64,000 nucleotides of DNA from Rhizobiaceae bacterium (GCA_029233925.1 JARGOX010000014.1:1-64000), one strand, 5' to 3'. Counted from the stretch's first letter, positions 46,724-57,523 are shown. The notes: generated by a model from the sequence alone, not told the origin. Numbers and translations: made by a program.

Positions 46724-47533
46724 ATGCTGCAGGATATGAACCCGAAAGGTCCGAAATTGCAGGAACTGCGTTCTGAAGGGCCGATTGCCCGGAGAAATGA
46801 ACAAAACAAAATTCTGGTCATTCTGCATCAGGAAAGTTCAAGCCCCGGACGGGTCGGGCAGATGTTGCAGCAGGCCGGTTTTGAACTTGATATACGAAAG
46901 CACGTTCTGGGTGATCCGCTGCCCACGACATTGCGCGACCATGTGGGCGCTGTCGTATTCGGTGGGCCGATGAGTGCCAATGACGATGACGCCTGTGTGC
47001 GCAACGAGATCGACTGGCATGAGATCCCCCTGAGAGAGAACAAACCTTATCTCGGCATATGTCTGGGCGCCCAGATGCTGGTGCGCCATCTGGGTGGCAC
47101 CGTCACTGGCCATGAGGACGGATTGGCGGAAATAGGCTGGTATCCGCTGCAGGCGACCAAGAGCGGCATGGCCCTGATGCAATGGCCGAACATGGTTTAC
47201 CAGTTTCATCGCGAGGGCTTCAGCCTGCCCCAAGGGGCCGAACTGCTGGCAACGGCGCAAGATTATCCCAATCAGGCCTTTCGTTATGGCGAAAATGCCT
47301 GGGGCGTCCAGTTCCATGCGGAATTGACGCAGATCATGATGCAGCGATGGGTGGTGCGCGGTGCCCACCGGTTCGAACTGCCGGGGGCTCAGCAGGGGCA
47401 CGCCCATCTCAGCGGTCGGCTGCACCATGACGCCCTTTTGCGCCAATGGCTGGCAGAGCTGTTGGAGCGCATATTTGGAAAGAAGATATTGCTCCACGGC
47501 CACCAAAGGCCGGTTCAGGTTTTCTCCGATTGA
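46724..47533 (+). CDS. Class I glutamine amidotransferase-like protein
   Basis: 269 residues. The nucleophile elbow GICLGAQMLVRHLGG contains the catalytic Cys, and GVQFHAELTQ the catalytic His. It resembles GMP-synthase-like standalone GATase domains used in side pathways such as glutamyl-compound hydrolysis; there is no partner synthase gene adjacent. It begins 2 bases after the TerB-like stop; ATG 46736 is an alternative start. Its 3' end overlaps the convergent MFS gene by 19 bases. Confidence 0.85.
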   Translation: MLQDMNPKGPKLQELRSEGPIARRNEQNKILVILHQESSSPGRVGQMLQQAGFELDIRKHVLGDPLPTTLRDHVGAVVFGGPMSANDDDACVRNEIDWHEIPLRENKPYLGICLGAQMLVRHLGGTVTGHEDGLAEIGWYPLQATKSGMALMQWPNMVYQFHREGFSLPQGAELLATAQDYPNQAFRYGENAWGVQFHAELTQIMMQRWVVRGAHRFELPGAQQGHAHLSGRLHHDALLRQWLAELLERIFGKKILLHGHQRPVQVFSD

Positions 47534-48771
47534 TCGACGGCCTGGGTGAGATGCTGAATCTTGCGCAATGCGGGGAAATACACAGCCCACAAGCCGGCAA
47601 CGGCGACAGCGCCTATGCCGCCAAAAACGACTGCCGGTGCTGCACCGATCAGCGCTGCCATGCCGCCGGCGCGAAACTCTCCCAATTCATTTGATGCGCC
47701 AATGAACACCATATTGACGGCACTGACACGTCCACGCAGGCTGTCCGGCGTCCAAAGCTGGATCAATGTCTGCCGCACATAAACCGAGATCATGTCGGCA
47801 GCACCCATGGTGACAAGCGCCACAATGGATAGCCATGGAATGGTCGAAAGACCAAAGACGATGGTGGCAACGCCGAATATGCCGACGGAGACAAACATCG
47901 CCACGCCCGCATTTCTTTGAAACGGGTGTGCGGCGAGATAAAGCGCCATGGCAATGGCGCCAATGGCAGGAGCGGCCCGCAGCACGCCAAGTCCCCAGGG
48001 TCCGAGCTCCAGGATGTCGCGGGCAAAGATCGGCATGAGCGCGATGGCGCCGCCGAGCAGCACGGCAAACATGTCGAGGGAAATGGCGCCAAGCACAATT
48101 TTTTCACGCCAGATATAGCGAAACCCGGCAGACAGTGTTTCCCAGCTCTGGTTGTGAACGCCGCGTTGTTGCGGCGGCTTGGGAATGGTGAAAATCAGCA
48201 CTGAAGCAATGGCGAACACGGCGACACTCAGCCAATAGGGCACGGTGTCGCCCAAACCGTAAAGCAGGCCGCCTGCAACGGGACCGGTAATGGTTGCCAA
48301 TTGCCAAGCGGATGAATTCCAGGCGATGGCATTGGCGAGATCTTTTTCCGAGACCAGATTGGGCGCCAGTGCGGTCGAGGCCGGAGAAAAGAAGGCGCGT
48401 GCTATGCCAAAGACCAGCAGAACAGCAAAAACCGGAAGGGGCGATGTCAGACCGCGAACGGTCAGGTACAAAAGGACGATGGCGGCGACCAGACTGACAA
48501 TTTCGCAAATGCCCATGATGAGGCGGCGCCCGAAGCGGTCGGAAGCGGCGCCCGTGACGAGTATCAGCACCAGCGCCGGTAAAAATTGCACGAGACCGAT
48601 AAGACCCAGATCGAAGGGATCACGGGTCAGATCATAGATCTGCCAACCGACGGCGACACTGATGACCTGCATGCCGAATGCCGACAGAAAACGCGCCAGC
48701 CAGTAGCGCATGAAGGACTTGTTTCGAAAAACCGCAAAGCGATCGGAGACCGGTGGTTCACTGTGCTGCAT
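47515..48771 (-). CDS. MFS transporter, enterobactin-exporter (MFS_3) type
   Basis: 418 residues with 12 expected membrane segments. The first, RFLSAFGMQVISVAVGWQIY then DLTRDPFDLGLIGLVQFLP, and the DRFGRRLIMG loop fit the MFS_3 (EntS-like) family. Substrate is unknown; no siderophore genes are nearby. It lies convergent with the amidotransferase gene and divergent from yggT. Confidence 0.9.
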   Translation of the reverse strand: MQHSEPPVSDRFAVFRNKSFMRYWLARFLSAFGMQVISVAVGWQIYDLTRDPFDLGLIGLVQFLPALVLILVTGAASDRFGRRLIMGICEIVSLVAAIVLLYLTVRGLTSPLPVFAVLLVFGIARAFFSPASTALAPNLVSEKDLANAIAWNSSAWQLATITGPVAGGLLYGLGDTVPYWLSVAVFAIASVLIFTIPKPPQQRGVHNQSWETLSAGFRYIWREKIVLGAISLDMFAVLLGGAIALMPIFARDILELGPWGLGVLRAAPAIGAIAMALYLAAHPFQRNAGVAMFVSVGIFGVATIVFGLSTIPWLSIVALVTMGAADMISVYVRQTLIQLWTPDSLRGRVSAVNMVFIGASNELGEFRAGGMAALIGAAPAVVFGGIGAVAVAGLWAVYFPALRKIQHLTQAVDQSEKT

Positions 48772-48889
48772 GGTTGGCGCGATCTGTATGGGGCATAAGG
48801 GTACTTATAATACTTCAGAAAAAATTGCATAGGCTTGCCGTTGCACGACACAATGGCTACATGTCAAAAATCAAATAGTGGAGACTGCG

Positions 48890-49180
48890 ATGATTGCCCT
48901 GTTTCAGACCATCGATCTGGCCTTGAATCTTTATACCTGGATTATTATCGGCAGCGCCATTTTTTCATGGCTCTACGCTTTCAATGTGGTCAATACAAGC
49001 AATCGCTTTGTCGGCATGATCGGCGAATTTCTGTTCAAGGCCACGGAACCCGCGCTTCGTCCCATTCGGCGGATTGTACCCGATCTGGGTGGGCTGGATA
49101 TCTCGCCGATTATCCTGCTGCTGATCATCTTCTTCATTCGCCGGCTGATGTGGACAAGTCTGGTACCAGCATTGGTGTGA
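48890..49180 (+). CDS. YggT family membrane protein
   Basis: 96 residues, two hydrophobic segments in the YggT pattern ([20 protein letters not shown] and a C-terminal [15 protein letters not shown]) plus [14 protein letters not shown]. YggT proteins work in osmotic or division-related roles that are ill defined. GGAG before ATG 48890 supports this start over GTG 48878. It precedes a DUF167 gene, a pairing common across proteobacteria. Confidence 0.9.
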   Translation: MIALFQTIDLALNLYTWIIIGSAIFSWLYAFNVVNTSNRFVGMIGEFLFKATEPALRPIRRIVPDLGGLDISPIILLLIIFFIRRLMWTSLVPALV

Positions 49181-49458
49181 TGGTTTCGGCGCCGCTAGGG
49201 CCTGTCTTGCTTTCATTGAACCACTCTGTTCGTGATCCGGTGAGTCGATCCGCCAGGAAGGCGGTGAAGAGCGATGCTCTCGCATCGGTCGAGACGCCAG
49301 ACACAACGGGTGACGCAGCGGGCGGCCAATGGTCGCGAACCCTTCGGGCCAGCTGTTTTTTCGCCATTATCCACGTCGTTTCGCTTGCCCGTACCTTGAG
49401 GTACGCGCTTCGCGAACCAACTTGATCCTGACAAAAAAACAACTGGCAGAGTGAATCA
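49181..49458. repeat. Conserved-looking intergenic element between yggT and DUF167 genes
   Basis: 278 bases. The centre contains the inverted repeat GTACCTTGAGGTAC (49393-49406) and closely spaced CGAAGCG/CGCTTCG half-sites. Minus-strand ORFs across it (for example 49134-49550) have no domain I recognise. I have the impression that similar DNA occurs as intergenic repeats in related genomes, but that is recollection only. Confidence 0.45.
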
Positions 49459-49782
49459 ATGAAAGCAGGACAGGCTCTATGGTGCCGGATTGTACCCGGC
49501 GGGCTCAAACTTGCCATCCGACTGACACCCAAGGCAAACATTGATGCCATAGAGGGCGTTGAGACGGATGATGCGGGGCGTTGCTACATCAAGGCCCGGG
49601 TTCGAGCCGTGCCGGAAAAGGGCAAGGCCAACAAGGCCCTGATTGCGCTTGTGGCCAAACGCAGCGGCATTGCCAAAAGCCTGATCAGGATTGATTCAGG
49701 CGAGACCAGTCGCCTGAAGATGCTGTTTGTTGAGGGGTCAAGCGAGGATATGGTCGACAAAATCCTGCGGATCACCCAATAG
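49459..49782 (+). CDS. DUF167 (YggU) family protein
   Basis: 107 residues: LAIRLTPKANIDAIEGV, VPEKGKANKALIALVAKRSG, and IDSGETSRLKMLFVEG. This alpha/beta fold family is widespread and of unknown function. It follows yggT, separated by a 278-base repeat-like element. It ends 14 bases before the convergent ppa gene. Confidence 0.9.
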   Translation: MKAGQALWCRIVPGGLKLAIRLTPKANIDAIEGVETDDAGRCYIKARVRAVPEKGKANKALIALVAKRSGIAKSLIRIDSGETSRLKMLFVEGSSEDMVDKILRITQ

Positions 49783-49795
49783 GGACCAATGGCAA

Positions 49796-50323
49796 CTATT
49801 TCTTGGCCCGGTCGATGGCTTCCGTGATCAGTTTCCTGGCCCGGGCCGATCCTTCCCATTCACCGATCTTGACCCATTTACCAGGTTCCAGATCCTTGTA
49901 GTGCTCAAAGAAATGCTGGATCTGCTGCACGGTGATGTCCGGCAGATCGGTAAATTCATTGACCCCTTCATAGCGTTTGGTCAGATGGGAAGAGGGCACC
50001 GCCAAGATTTTTTCATCCTGTCCGGCATTGTCTTCCATGATCAGCACGCCAACGGGGCGCACATTGATCACACATCCGGGTATCAGCGGTCTTGTATTGC
50101 ACACCAGAACGTCAATCGGATCACCGTCCTCGGACAATGTATGGGGAACAAATCCATAATTGCCCGGGTAGGTCATGGGCGTATAAAGGAAACGATCAAC
50201 AACAAGCGTGCCGGCGTCCTTGTCCATTTCATACTTGATGGGCTGTCCGCCCACAGGCACCTCGATGATGACATTGATATCATTGGGCGGTGTGTTGCCT
50301 ATGGAGATGGCGTCAATACGCAT
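49796..50323 (-). CDS. ppa: Inorganic pyrophosphatase
   Basis: 175 residues, the usual family I length. It has [20 protein letters not shown], the catalytic DGDPIDVLV, and [16 protein letters not shown]. It hydrolyses pyrophosphate in the cytoplasm, pulling biosynthesis forward. The frame is open to 50404, but [10 protein letters not shown] matches the family N-terminus. Confidence 0.96.
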   Translation of the reverse strand: MRIDAISIGNTPPNDINVIIEVPVGGQPIKYEMDKDAGTLVVDRFLYTPMTYPGNYGFVPHTLSEDGDPIDVLVCNTRPLIPGCVINVRPVGVLIMEDNAGQDEKILAVPSSHLTKRYEGVNEFTDLPDITVQQIQHFFEHYKDLEPGKWVKIGEWEGSARARKLITEAIDRAKK

Positions 50324-50467
50324 GATCGATCCTGTCTTTGCCGGGCCAAATTCTGATGGGCTGATGTCGGGGGAAATAGCGCTTTGCGCGCTGCAGTGCA
50401 ACATATCTTTACCGCGCCTGTTGGATTATAATGAACAGATGCATCACGGGGGAAGGCAAGAACAATC

Positions 50468-51106
50468 ATGCAGAAGACTTATTACCAGTGCGTCACAGCA
50501 GGAAAATTGGCAAAAACGAGCATGATAACAGCCTTCGCGATGCTGCTGCTCGGTGCAAGTGCGAGCGCTGCGCAGGCCAATGAAAGCAGCTATACAAAAA
50601 TTGATTTTGATAAATGCATCACCCTTTCCGCCGATTCGATGGGTGCCCGACTGGTCTGTCCGGGTTTTGGCGGCTATGGCGTGTTTTTCAAAGAGGATGA
50701 CCTGCGCCAGTCGGTTCAGTTCGGTCATGTCAACCAGGGTGAGGTCTTTGAAAGCTTTGGGGCGTTCAACCGGATCAATGAAACGGTCGAGTGGCGGGTA
50801 AACGTGTCAGGCGTACCGATCGCCACAATCCTGCGCTGGTTTCTGGAGAATCCAGACCCCGAAAGTGGCATCTCCACACCGCAATATCTGGGGCAGGTAC
50901 TGGTTATTTCGCGGGTTGGCCAACCGGGTGATGCACGGGCATGTGTGGTGGGTTATGTTGATGCCCTGGGCAACAAGGACGCCAATGTTCTCGCCAGAGA
51001 GGTCGCTGACAATATTGCCGCTGGTTTTGCCTGTGGCGCAGAGGCGCCGGCGTTCTATGGGTATCGCACGGAACTGGCGAGCGAACCAGCGCGATCGATC
51101 CCATGA
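50468..51106 (+). CDS. Hypothetical secreted protein
   Basis: 212 residues. The N-terminus (KTSMITAFAMLLLGASASAAQA) looks like a signal peptide, cleaved near residue 38. The mature part has four Cys (CITL, LVCPG, ACVVG, FACG) that could form two disulfides, and a conserved-looking WRVNVSGVPIATILRWFLE. I recognise no domain. It is divergent from ppa and convergent with the GNAT gene. Confidence 0.7.
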   Translation: MQKTYYQCVTAGKLAKTSMITAFAMLLLGASASAAQANESSYTKIDFDKCITLSADSMGARLVCPGFGGYGVFFKEDDLRQSVQFGHVNQGEVFESFGAFNRINETVEWRVNVSGVPIATILRWFLENPDPESGISTPQYLGQVLVISRVGQPGDARACVVGYVDALGNKDANVLAREVADNIAAGFACGAEAPAFYGYRTELASEPARSIP

Positions 51107-51139
51107 AAAATGGCAGGTTGCCTGATTAAATGGAAAGGC

Positions 51140-51646
51140 TCAGGGCCAGACAAAGGCCAGCTTCTTGAGCGGGCGCTCATCGAAAATTTCCGAGCCTTCG
51201 GCGAGGTCTATGCCACCCAGCGCAGTGTAGAAATTCACTGCGCGCTCATTTTCCTCAAGAGTCCATACAACCATGCCCTTGCATCCAAGGGATCTCAGCA
51301 GACGCCGCGCCTCGCCAAAAAGCTGACTGCCAAGGCCGATGCCCTGATATTCAGGTTTGAGGTAAAGCTCGTAGATTTCGCCTTCCTGCGGAAGGGATCT
51401 TGCCCTGTTCAGACCAAGTGTCGCGTAGCCCGCGATCACTTTATCCACTTCCAGTACCAATATGCTGGTTGACCCGCGAATGGCTTTTTGCCACCATGTA
51501 TAACTGCGGCGCTCAACCATGGCCATCAGCGTGCGATAGGGTATCAAGCCCGAATAAGCATGACGCCAGGCAACACGATGCGTCTCGGATATCGCCAGAG
51601 CGTCATCCGATTCGGCACGTCTCACATCTATTGTCAGCGTTGTCAT
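51140..51646 (-). CDS. GNAT family N-acetyltransferase
   Basis: 168 residues with the acetyl-CoA-binding motif YLKPEYQGIGLGSQLF and flanking strands (ILVLEVDKVIAGYATL; GMVVWTLEENERAVNFY). It acetylates an unknown small molecule or protein. It stands alone, convergent with the hypothetical secreted-protein gene. Confidence 0.9.
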   Translation of the reverse strand: MTTLTIDVRRAESDDALAISETHRVAWRHAYSGLIPYRTLMAMVERRSYTWWQKAIRGSTSILVLEVDKVIAGYATLGLNRARSLPQEGEIYELYLKPEYQGIGLGSQLFGEARRLLRSLGCKGMVVWTLEENERAVNFYTALGGIDLAEGSEIFDERPLKKLAFVWP

Positions 51647-51771
51647 GGGAGAATCCTAACTGCTTCGCTGCGATACGCGAAGAGCTAGATGCCCCTACCT
51701 GCGGTCTACCCACAGGTTAAATCATGTACCGGCACGGACAGATTAACGGATTGTTAAGGGTTCGGGCAAGT

Positions 51772-51823
51772 AACAGTTGCGGGTTGTTTTCAAAGTGACT
51801 CACTTGAAGACAACCCGCTGTTA
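51772..51823 (-). terminator. Hairpin after typA
   Basis: A long imperfect inverted repeat with arms around GCGGGTTGT/ACAACCCGC and continuing into CAAAGTGA/ACTTG. It starts directly after the typA stop. No T run follows on the minus strand, so it may be a factor-independent terminator of modest strength. Confidence 0.6.
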
Positions 51824-51824
51824 A

Positions 51825-53651
51825 TCAGGCGGTAAGGGAAGCCTTGGTTTTCGAATTCCGCTTGCGGTCAATCGGATCAAGGAAGATCTTGCGCAGGCGA
51901 ATGGTCTTTGGTGTCACTTCAACAAGCTCATCATCCTGGATCCAGGACAGTGCCCGATCGAGTGTCATGCGGATCGGCGGTGTCAGCTTGATGGCGTCAT
52001 CCTTTCCGGAAGCGCGCATATTGGTAAGCTTCTTGCCCTTGAGAACATTGACTTCAAGGTCGTTGACCCTTGTATGGATGCCGATGATCATGCCCGCATA
52101 GACCTTTTCGCCGGCATCGATAATCATCGGACCGCGGTCTTCGAGGTTGAACATGGCATAGGCAACGGATTCACCGGACTCATTGGACAGCAGAACGCCT
52201 GTGACGCGGCCGCCAATATCACCCTTGTAGGGTTGATAGTCATGGAACAGACGGTTCATGATGGCTGTGCCGCGCGTATCGGTCAGTAGCTCGGACTGGT
52301 AGCCGATCAGGCCGCGTGTCGGTGCATGGAAGACCAGACGCAGGCGATTGCCACCCGACGGCCGCAATTCAACCATTTCGGCTTTACGTTCGGACATTTT
52401 CTGAACGACAATACCGGAATGTTCTTCATCGACGTCGATGACCACTTCTTCGATGGGCTCGAGCACCGTTCCGTCGTCGGCTTTTTTCATCACCACCCGC
52501 GGTCGTGAAACAGCCAGTTCGAAGCCTTCCCGGCGCATGGTTTCAATCAGCACGGCAAGCTGCAACTCGCCGCGTCCGGAAACATAGAAGGAATCCTTGT
52601 CTTCGGCTTCCTCGATTTTCAGGGCGACATTGCCTTCAGCTTCTTTCAGCAGGCGGTCGCGTATGACGCGGCTGGTCACTTTATCGCCTTCGGTTCCGGC
52701 CAGCGGTGAATCATTGACGATGAACGACATGGTAACAGTCGGTGGATCGATGGGCTGGGCTTCAAGTGGTTCGGTGACGTCCGGTGCACAATAGGTATCG
52801 GCCACGGTGCCCTTTGTCAGGCCTGCAATGGCGACGATATCTCCGGCGCAGCCCTCGTCGATGGATGTACGCTCGATACCGCGGAAGGCGAGAATCTTGG
52901 AGACGCGGCCCTGCTCGATAAGCTTGCCGTTGGCATCCATCACCTTCATTGGCTGGTTGGGCTTGATGCTGCCGGAATGAATACGCCCGGTGATGATGCG
53001 GCCGAGGAAGGGATTGGCTTCCAGAATTGTTCCGATCATTCGGAATGAGCCTTCACCGACTGTGGGTTCAGGCACATGATCGAGAACAAGGTCAAACAGT
53101 GGCGCAAGGCCCTGGTCCATCGGGCCCTCTGGATTGACATTCATCCAGCCATTGCGGCCCGAACCGTAGAGGATCGGGAAATCCAGCTGCTCGTCATTGG
53201 CGTCCAGCGCTGCAAAAAGATCGAAAACCTCATTAATGACTTCATCGGCACGCGCATCGGACCGGTCAATCTTGTTGATCGCAACAATCGGTTTGAGACC
53301 AACCTTGAGGGCTTTGCCGACAACAAATTTTGTCTGCGGCATGGGGCCTTCGGCTGCATCTACGAGGACGATGGCGCCGTCCACCATATTGAGGATACGC
53401 TCAACCTCACCACCGAAATCGGCATGGCCTGGAGTATCGACAATGTTGATGCGCACATCTTTCCAGACAACAGACGTCGCCTTGGCAAGAATCGTAATGC
53501 CGCGTTCAATTTCAATTTCGTTGGAATCCATGATGCGCTCTGCAACGCGCTGGTTGTCGCGGAACGCGCCAGACTGTTTCAACAATTCGTCAACGAGTGT
53601 GGTTTTCCCATGGTCAACATGGGCGATGATCGCAATATTGCGCATAGACAT
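51825..53651 (-). CDS. typA: Ribosome-associated GTPase TypA/BipA
   Basis: 608 residues, full length. The GTPase has AHVDHGKTT (residues 10-18), [14 protein letters not shown] and NKIDRSDAR; the EF-G-like domains and the TypA-specific C-terminal domain ([27 protein letters not shown]-like region) follow. It helps ribosome assembly under stress and low temperature. Its 165-base upstream gap to dcp holds nothing clear. Confidence 0.97.
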   Translation of the reverse strand: MSMRNIAIIAHVDHGKTTLVDELLKQSGAFRDNQRVAERIMDSNEIEIERGITILAKATSVVWKDVRINIVDTPGHADFGGEVERILNMVDGAIVLVDAAEGPMPQTKFVVGKALKVGLKPIVAINKIDRSDARADEVINEVFDLFAALDANDEQLDFPILYGSGRNGWMNVNPEGPMDQGLAPLFDLVLDHVPEPTVGEGSFRMIGTILEANPFLGRIITGRIHSGSIKPNQPMKVMDANGKLIEQGRVSKILAFRGIERTSIDEGCAGDIVAIAGLTKGTVADTYCAPDVTEPLEAQPIDPPTVTMSFIVNDSPLAGTEGDKVTSRVIRDRLLKEAEGNVALKIEEAEDKDSFYVSGRGELQLAVLIETMRREGFELAVSRPRVVMKKADDGTVLEPIEEVVIDVDEEHSGIVVQKMSERKAEMVELRPSGGNRLRLVFHAPTRGLIGYQSELLTDTRGTAIMNRLFHDYQPYKGDIGGRVTGVLLSNESGESVAYAMFNLEDRGPMIIDAGEKVYAGMIIGIHTRVNDLEVNVLKGKKLTNMRASGKDDAIKLTPPIRMTLDRALSWIQDDELVEVTPKTIRLRKIFLDPIDRKRNSKTKASLTA

Positions 53652-53816
53652 AGTATTCTACCTGGAAGTTGGGGTGCGCGCGGGAAGGCGCCGCCTATAT
53701 TCATTTGCCCGGCTCTTACAGGGTTTTATGAATATGTGAAAGGGATTTTACCGATTTGCGTCGTTCGCAGGCTGAAGCGGTCCGTCAAAAGCGACCGGCA
53801 GCAACGTTGCAGGGGC

Positions 53817-55862
53817 CTATTGGCAGCCAGCCAGACCCTTCTTTTTCAGCATTGCGGCCGTATCAGGCATTTTCCCGCGAAACGCCCTGTAGGTGTCTTC
53901 CGGGTCGATGCTTCCGCCTGCCGAATAGATGTGGCGAAGCAGCCTGTCGGCCGTTTCTTCATGAAATACGTCACCGGTCTCCTCGAAAGCACTGAAGGCA
54001 TCAGCATCGAGGACTTCAGACCACATATAGGAATAATATCCGGCAGAATAACCGTCTCCGGAAAAAACATGCAGGAAATGCGGCGTGCGATGACGCATGA
54101 CGATGGCGTCGGGCATGCCGATTTCCTTGAGCGTTTCGTTCTCAAAGGCCAATGGGTCACCGATCTCTTCAGCTGTATGGCAGGCCATGTCTACTAGCGC
54201 GCAGGCCGTGTATTCAACCGCGGCAAAGCCGGCGTTGAAATTCCGGGCGGCCAGAACCTTGTCGAGAAGATCCTGCGGAATGACCTCTCCGGTTTCATGA
54301 TGTAGGGCAAACTGTCGCAGTACGTCGGGCACGGTCAACCAATGCTCAAAGAGCTGCGAGGGCAATTCCACAAAGTCGCGTGAGACTGAGGTGCCTGAAA
54401 CCGAGGGATGGCGTACCTTGGACAAGAGGCCATGCAGGGCGTGTCCGAATTCGTGAAACAAGGTCCGCGCGTCATCAATCGACAACAGGGCCGGGCGGCC
54501 GGCGGGCGGTTTTGCAAAATTCATGACGTTGTAAATGATCGGAATCTGCCCGCCATCAAGCTGGTGCTGATTCTGCAGGCTGCTCATCCAGGCGCCGGAT
54601 CGCTTGCTGGATCGGGCAAAATAATCGCCCAGAAACATGCCGATCAGCGTGTCATTGCTGTCGCGGATTTCAAATATGCGAACATCGGGATGATAGGCCT
54701 CAAGGTCGGCGCGCTCAGTTGCCTTCAGGCCAAAAAGCTGGTTGGCGACGGAAAAGCACGCAGCAATGATATTATCAAGCTGCAGGTAAGGCTTGAGTTC
54801 GGCTTCGGAGAAGTCGAATTTGCGGCTGCGCAGCTTTTCCGCATAGTGACGCCAATCCCAGGGTGCGACCGGGTGGTTTTTGCCTTCCTCGGCAATCAGT
54901 GCGGCAATCTCGTCTTCTTCGCGGCGGGCGCGCAGCAGGGCCTTGTCCCACACGGACATCAGCAAATGGTTCACCGCGTCCGGTGTCTTGGCCATCGTGT
55001 CGTCAAGCTTGAAATGCGCAAATGTCTCAAAGCCCAATTGGCGGGCTTTTTCGGCGCGCAATGCGAGGATGCGGGTAATATGTGCGGCGTTGTCGGTATC
55101 GCCGCCGTTTTCCCCCCGAGACGTCCAGGCGGTGAAGGCATGTTCACGCAACTCACGGTTTTCGGAAAACGTCAGGAAGGGTTCGATGATCGAACGTGAC
55201 AGCGTCACGGCGTAGGGTGCATCCAGGCCGCGTTCGCGTGCCGCAGATGCCATGGCGTCGCGGAGGAATTCCGGCAGGCCTGCAAGGTCCTCCTCATTGG
55301 AAAGGCCCATGGACCAGGCTTTTTCGTCCGCCAGCACGTTCTGGCTGAATTGCGTACCAAGACCGGCAAGCTCTTCACTGATTTCCGCCAGGCGCTGTTG
55401 TTGTCCGTCGTCCAGCAAAGCGCCGGTGCGCACAAAGCCCTTCCAGTGTCTTTCAAGAACGCGCAATGCCTCGCTGTCGAGACCAAGGCTTTCGCGATTC
55501 TGCCAAAGCGCGTCGACGCGTGCAAACAGCGCCTTGTTCATGGCAATCGCAGAAAAGTGACGCGATATTTTCGGGGCCATCTGCCGCTCAAGTGCCTGAA
55601 TGACGTCATTGCTATGCGCACCCGCCCGGTTCCAGAAGAGTGCGGACACCCGGCTCAGCGCGTCGCCCGACAATTCCAGTGCGATGATGGTATTTTCAAA
55701 ATCAGGTGGCGCCGGATTGTTGGCGATGTCGATGACCTGTTTTTCATGACGTTTCAGCGCTTCGTCGAAAGCATGCACGTAATCATCGTCTTCGATATTG
55801 GAGAATTCGGGCAGTCCCTGGGGACCTTTCCAGTCGAAGATATGATTGTTGACAGGGCTCAT
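53817..55862 (-). CDS. dcp: M3 family peptidyl-dipeptidase
   Basis: 681 residues, the usual Dcp size. The zinc site HEFGHALHG plus the downstream Glu region FVELPSQLFEHW, and the substrate loop FSGDGYSAGYYSYMWSEV, are intact. It cleaves C-terminal dipeptides in the cytoplasm or periplasm; no signal peptide is seen. The frame extends to 55985, but MSPVNNHIFDWKGP fits homologues. Confidence 0.93.
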   Translation of the reverse strand: MSPVNNHIFDWKGPQGLPEFSNIEDDDYVHAFDEALKRHEKQVIDIANNPAPPDFENTIIALELSGDALSRVSALFWNRAGAHSNDVIQALERQMAPKISRHFSAIAMNKALFARVDALWQNRESLGLDSEALRVLERHWKGFVRTGALLDDGQQQRLAEISEELAGLGTQFSQNVLADEKAWSMGLSNEEDLAGLPEFLRDAMASAARERGLDAPYAVTLSRSIIEPFLTFSENRELREHAFTAWTSRGENGGDTDNAAHITRILALRAEKARQLGFETFAHFKLDDTMAKTPDAVNHLLMSVWDKALLRARREEDEIAALIAEEGKNHPVAPWDWRHYAEKLRSRKFDFSEAELKPYLQLDNIIAACFSVANQLFGLKATERADLEAYHPDVRIFEIRDSNDTLIGMFLGDYFARSSKRSGAWMSSLQNQHQLDGGQIPIIYNVMNFAKPPAGRPALLSIDDARTLFHEFGHALHGLLSKVRHPSVSGTSVSRDFVELPSQLFEHWLTVPDVLRQFALHHETGEVIPQDLLDKVLAARNFNAGFAAVEYTACALVDMACHTAEEIGDPLAFENETLKEIGMPDAIVMRHRTPHFLHVFSGDGYSAGYYSYMWSEVLDADAFSAFEETGDVFHEETADRLLRHIYSAGGSIDPEDTYRAFRGKMPDTAAMLKKKGLAGCQ

Positions 55863-56012
55863 CGTGCAATTCCCGGGGCTGTTGTCATCAAGATGCGATG
55901 TAAGCGGCGGCCATGGGCGATACAAGGTCCTGCCTGTGAATTGATAGGACCGGACCGCCGGTCGGCTGCCAGATATTGGACGCAATCCTTCAGATATCCG
56001 ACCGATTGATGC

Positions 56013-56038
56013 AAAACCCCCGGTCGTTGCCGGGGGTT
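56013..56038 (-). terminator. Terminator after argG (dcp-argG gap)
   Basis: AACCCCCGG-TCGTTG-CCGGGGGTT is a 9-bp GC-rich hairpin, followed on the minus strand by TTTTGC. A second hairpin, CTCACCCG-TCGTT-CGGGTGAG (56052-56072), sits between it and the argG stop. Confidence 0.85.
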
Positions 56039-56083
56039 CTGATGATCGGTTCTCACCCGTCGTTCGGGTGAGCCAAAACCGGT

Positions 56084-57304
56084 TTACCGATTGTTTCTGG
56101 CCGCCAGCGTGCGCAACCGCAAGGCGTTCAGCTTGATGAAGCCGGCTGCATCCTTCTGGTCATAGGCGCCATGATCATCCTCAAAAGTGACAAGTTGGTC
56201 CGAATAGAGGGACTTGTCGGATTTGCGGCCGGTGACAATGACATTGCCCTTGTAGAGCTTGAGGCGCACCGTTCCTTCAACATCGCGCTGGCTGTGGTCA
56301 ATGGCAGCCTGCAACATTTCGCGCTCAGGCGAGAACCAGAATCCGTTGTAGATCAGTTCCGCATAACGCGGCATCAGCTCGTCCTTGAGGTGCGCTGCGC
56401 CGCGATCAAGGGTAATGGATTCCATAGCCCGGTGTGCGGAAAGAAGGATCGTGCCGCCCGGTGTTTCATAGACGCCGCGTGATTTCATGCCGACAAAACG
56501 GTTTTCCACCAGGTCAAGACGGCCGATGCCGTTGTCGCGGCCATAATCGTTGAGCCTTGCAAACAGGGTTGCGGGAGACAGGGGTTCGCCGTTGAGGGCG
56601 ACGGCATCACCCTTTTCAAAACCGATTTCGATCTCTGTTGCCTTGTCAGGTGCATCCTCCGGCGAGACCGTGCGCTGATAGACATAGGCTGGAGCCTCTT
56701 CCCATGGATCCTCAAGCACCTTGCCCTCCGATGAAGAGTGCAACATGTTTGCGTCAACGGAAAAGGGTGCTTCTCCCCTTTTGTCCTTTGGAATTGGTAT
56801 CTGGTGTTGTTCAGCAAAATCAATCAGGTCTGTGCGTGATTTCAATGTCCAGTCACGCCAGGGTGCAATGATCTTGATGTCCGGATTCAGCGCATAGGCG
56901 GCCAGTTCAAAGCGGACCTGATCATTGCCCTTGCCGGTTGCGCCATGGGCAATAGCATCGGCACCAGTATCGCGGGCAATTTCAATCAGTCGTTTTGAGA
57001 TCAGCGGCCGGGCAATGGATGTGCCGAGCAGATAGACGCCTTCATAGACGGCATTGGCGCGGAACATCGGGAACACGAAATCCGACATGAACTCTTCGCG
57101 CAGGTCCTCAATGTAGATTTCCTTGATGCCAAGCAATTCGGCCTTTTTGCGGGCCGGCTCGAGTTCATCACCCTGACCCAGATCGGCGGTGAATGTCACG
57201 ACCTCGGCATTGAGTTCCGATTGCAGCCATTTCAGGATGATGGAGGTGTCCAGTCCGCCCGAATAGGCAAGCACGACCTTTTTCACATCGTTCTTTGCGT
57301 TCAT
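56084..57304 (-). CDS. argG: Argininosuccinate synthase
   Basis: 406 residues. The ATP pyrophosphatase motif [17 protein letters not shown] is at the N-terminus; [17 protein letters not shown] and [14 protein letters not shown] follow. It joins citrulline and aspartate in arginine synthesis. ATG 57304 is preferred over TTG 57316. It is a single gene with its own terminator. Confidence 0.97.
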   Translation of the reverse strand: MNAKNDVKKVVLAYSGGLDTSIILKWLQSELNAEVVTFTADLGQGDELEPARKKAELLGIKEIYIEDLREEFMSDFVFPMFRANAVYEGVYLLGTSIARPLISKRLIEIARDTGADAIAHGATGKGNDQVRFELAAYALNPDIKIIAPWRDWTLKSRTDLIDFAEQHQIPIPKDKRGEAPFSVDANMLHSSSEGKVLEDPWEEAPAYVYQRTVSPEDAPDKATEIEIGFEKGDAVALNGEPLSPATLFARLNDYGRDNGIGRLDLVENRFVGMKSRGVYETPGGTILLSAHRAMESITLDRGAAHLKDELMPRYAELIYNGFWFSPEREMLQAAIDHSQRDVEGTVRLKLYKGNVIVTGRKSDKSLYSDQLVTFEDDHGAYDQKDAAGFIKLNALRLRTLAARNNR

Positions 57305-57523
57305 TGTATTATCCAATTTGTCCGTCTGCTCGGGTCTCTGCGCCCGATTTTGAAATCGGCGGCACTTTAGAGCGCATTGTCTGGAAATGAAACCATTTGA
57401 TGATGGAAAACCGGCTGACGCGGCAAGATGCGGCGTGCGGAGCGATTGGCCGTATCACTCAAGTCTTTGCGCGCACCACGCATATCGTCCATATTCGCCA
57501 AAATTGAACTGCGAAAGGGTCCT

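Noticed and set aside
49134-49550. Minus-strand frame across the yggT-DUF167 gap
   Set aside because: It overlaps the ends of both flanking genes and has no recognisable domain or ribosome-binding site.
53076-54197. A 373-codon plus-strand frame over typA and dcp
   Set aside because: It spans two strongly supported minus-strand genes and their gap; its product matches nothing.
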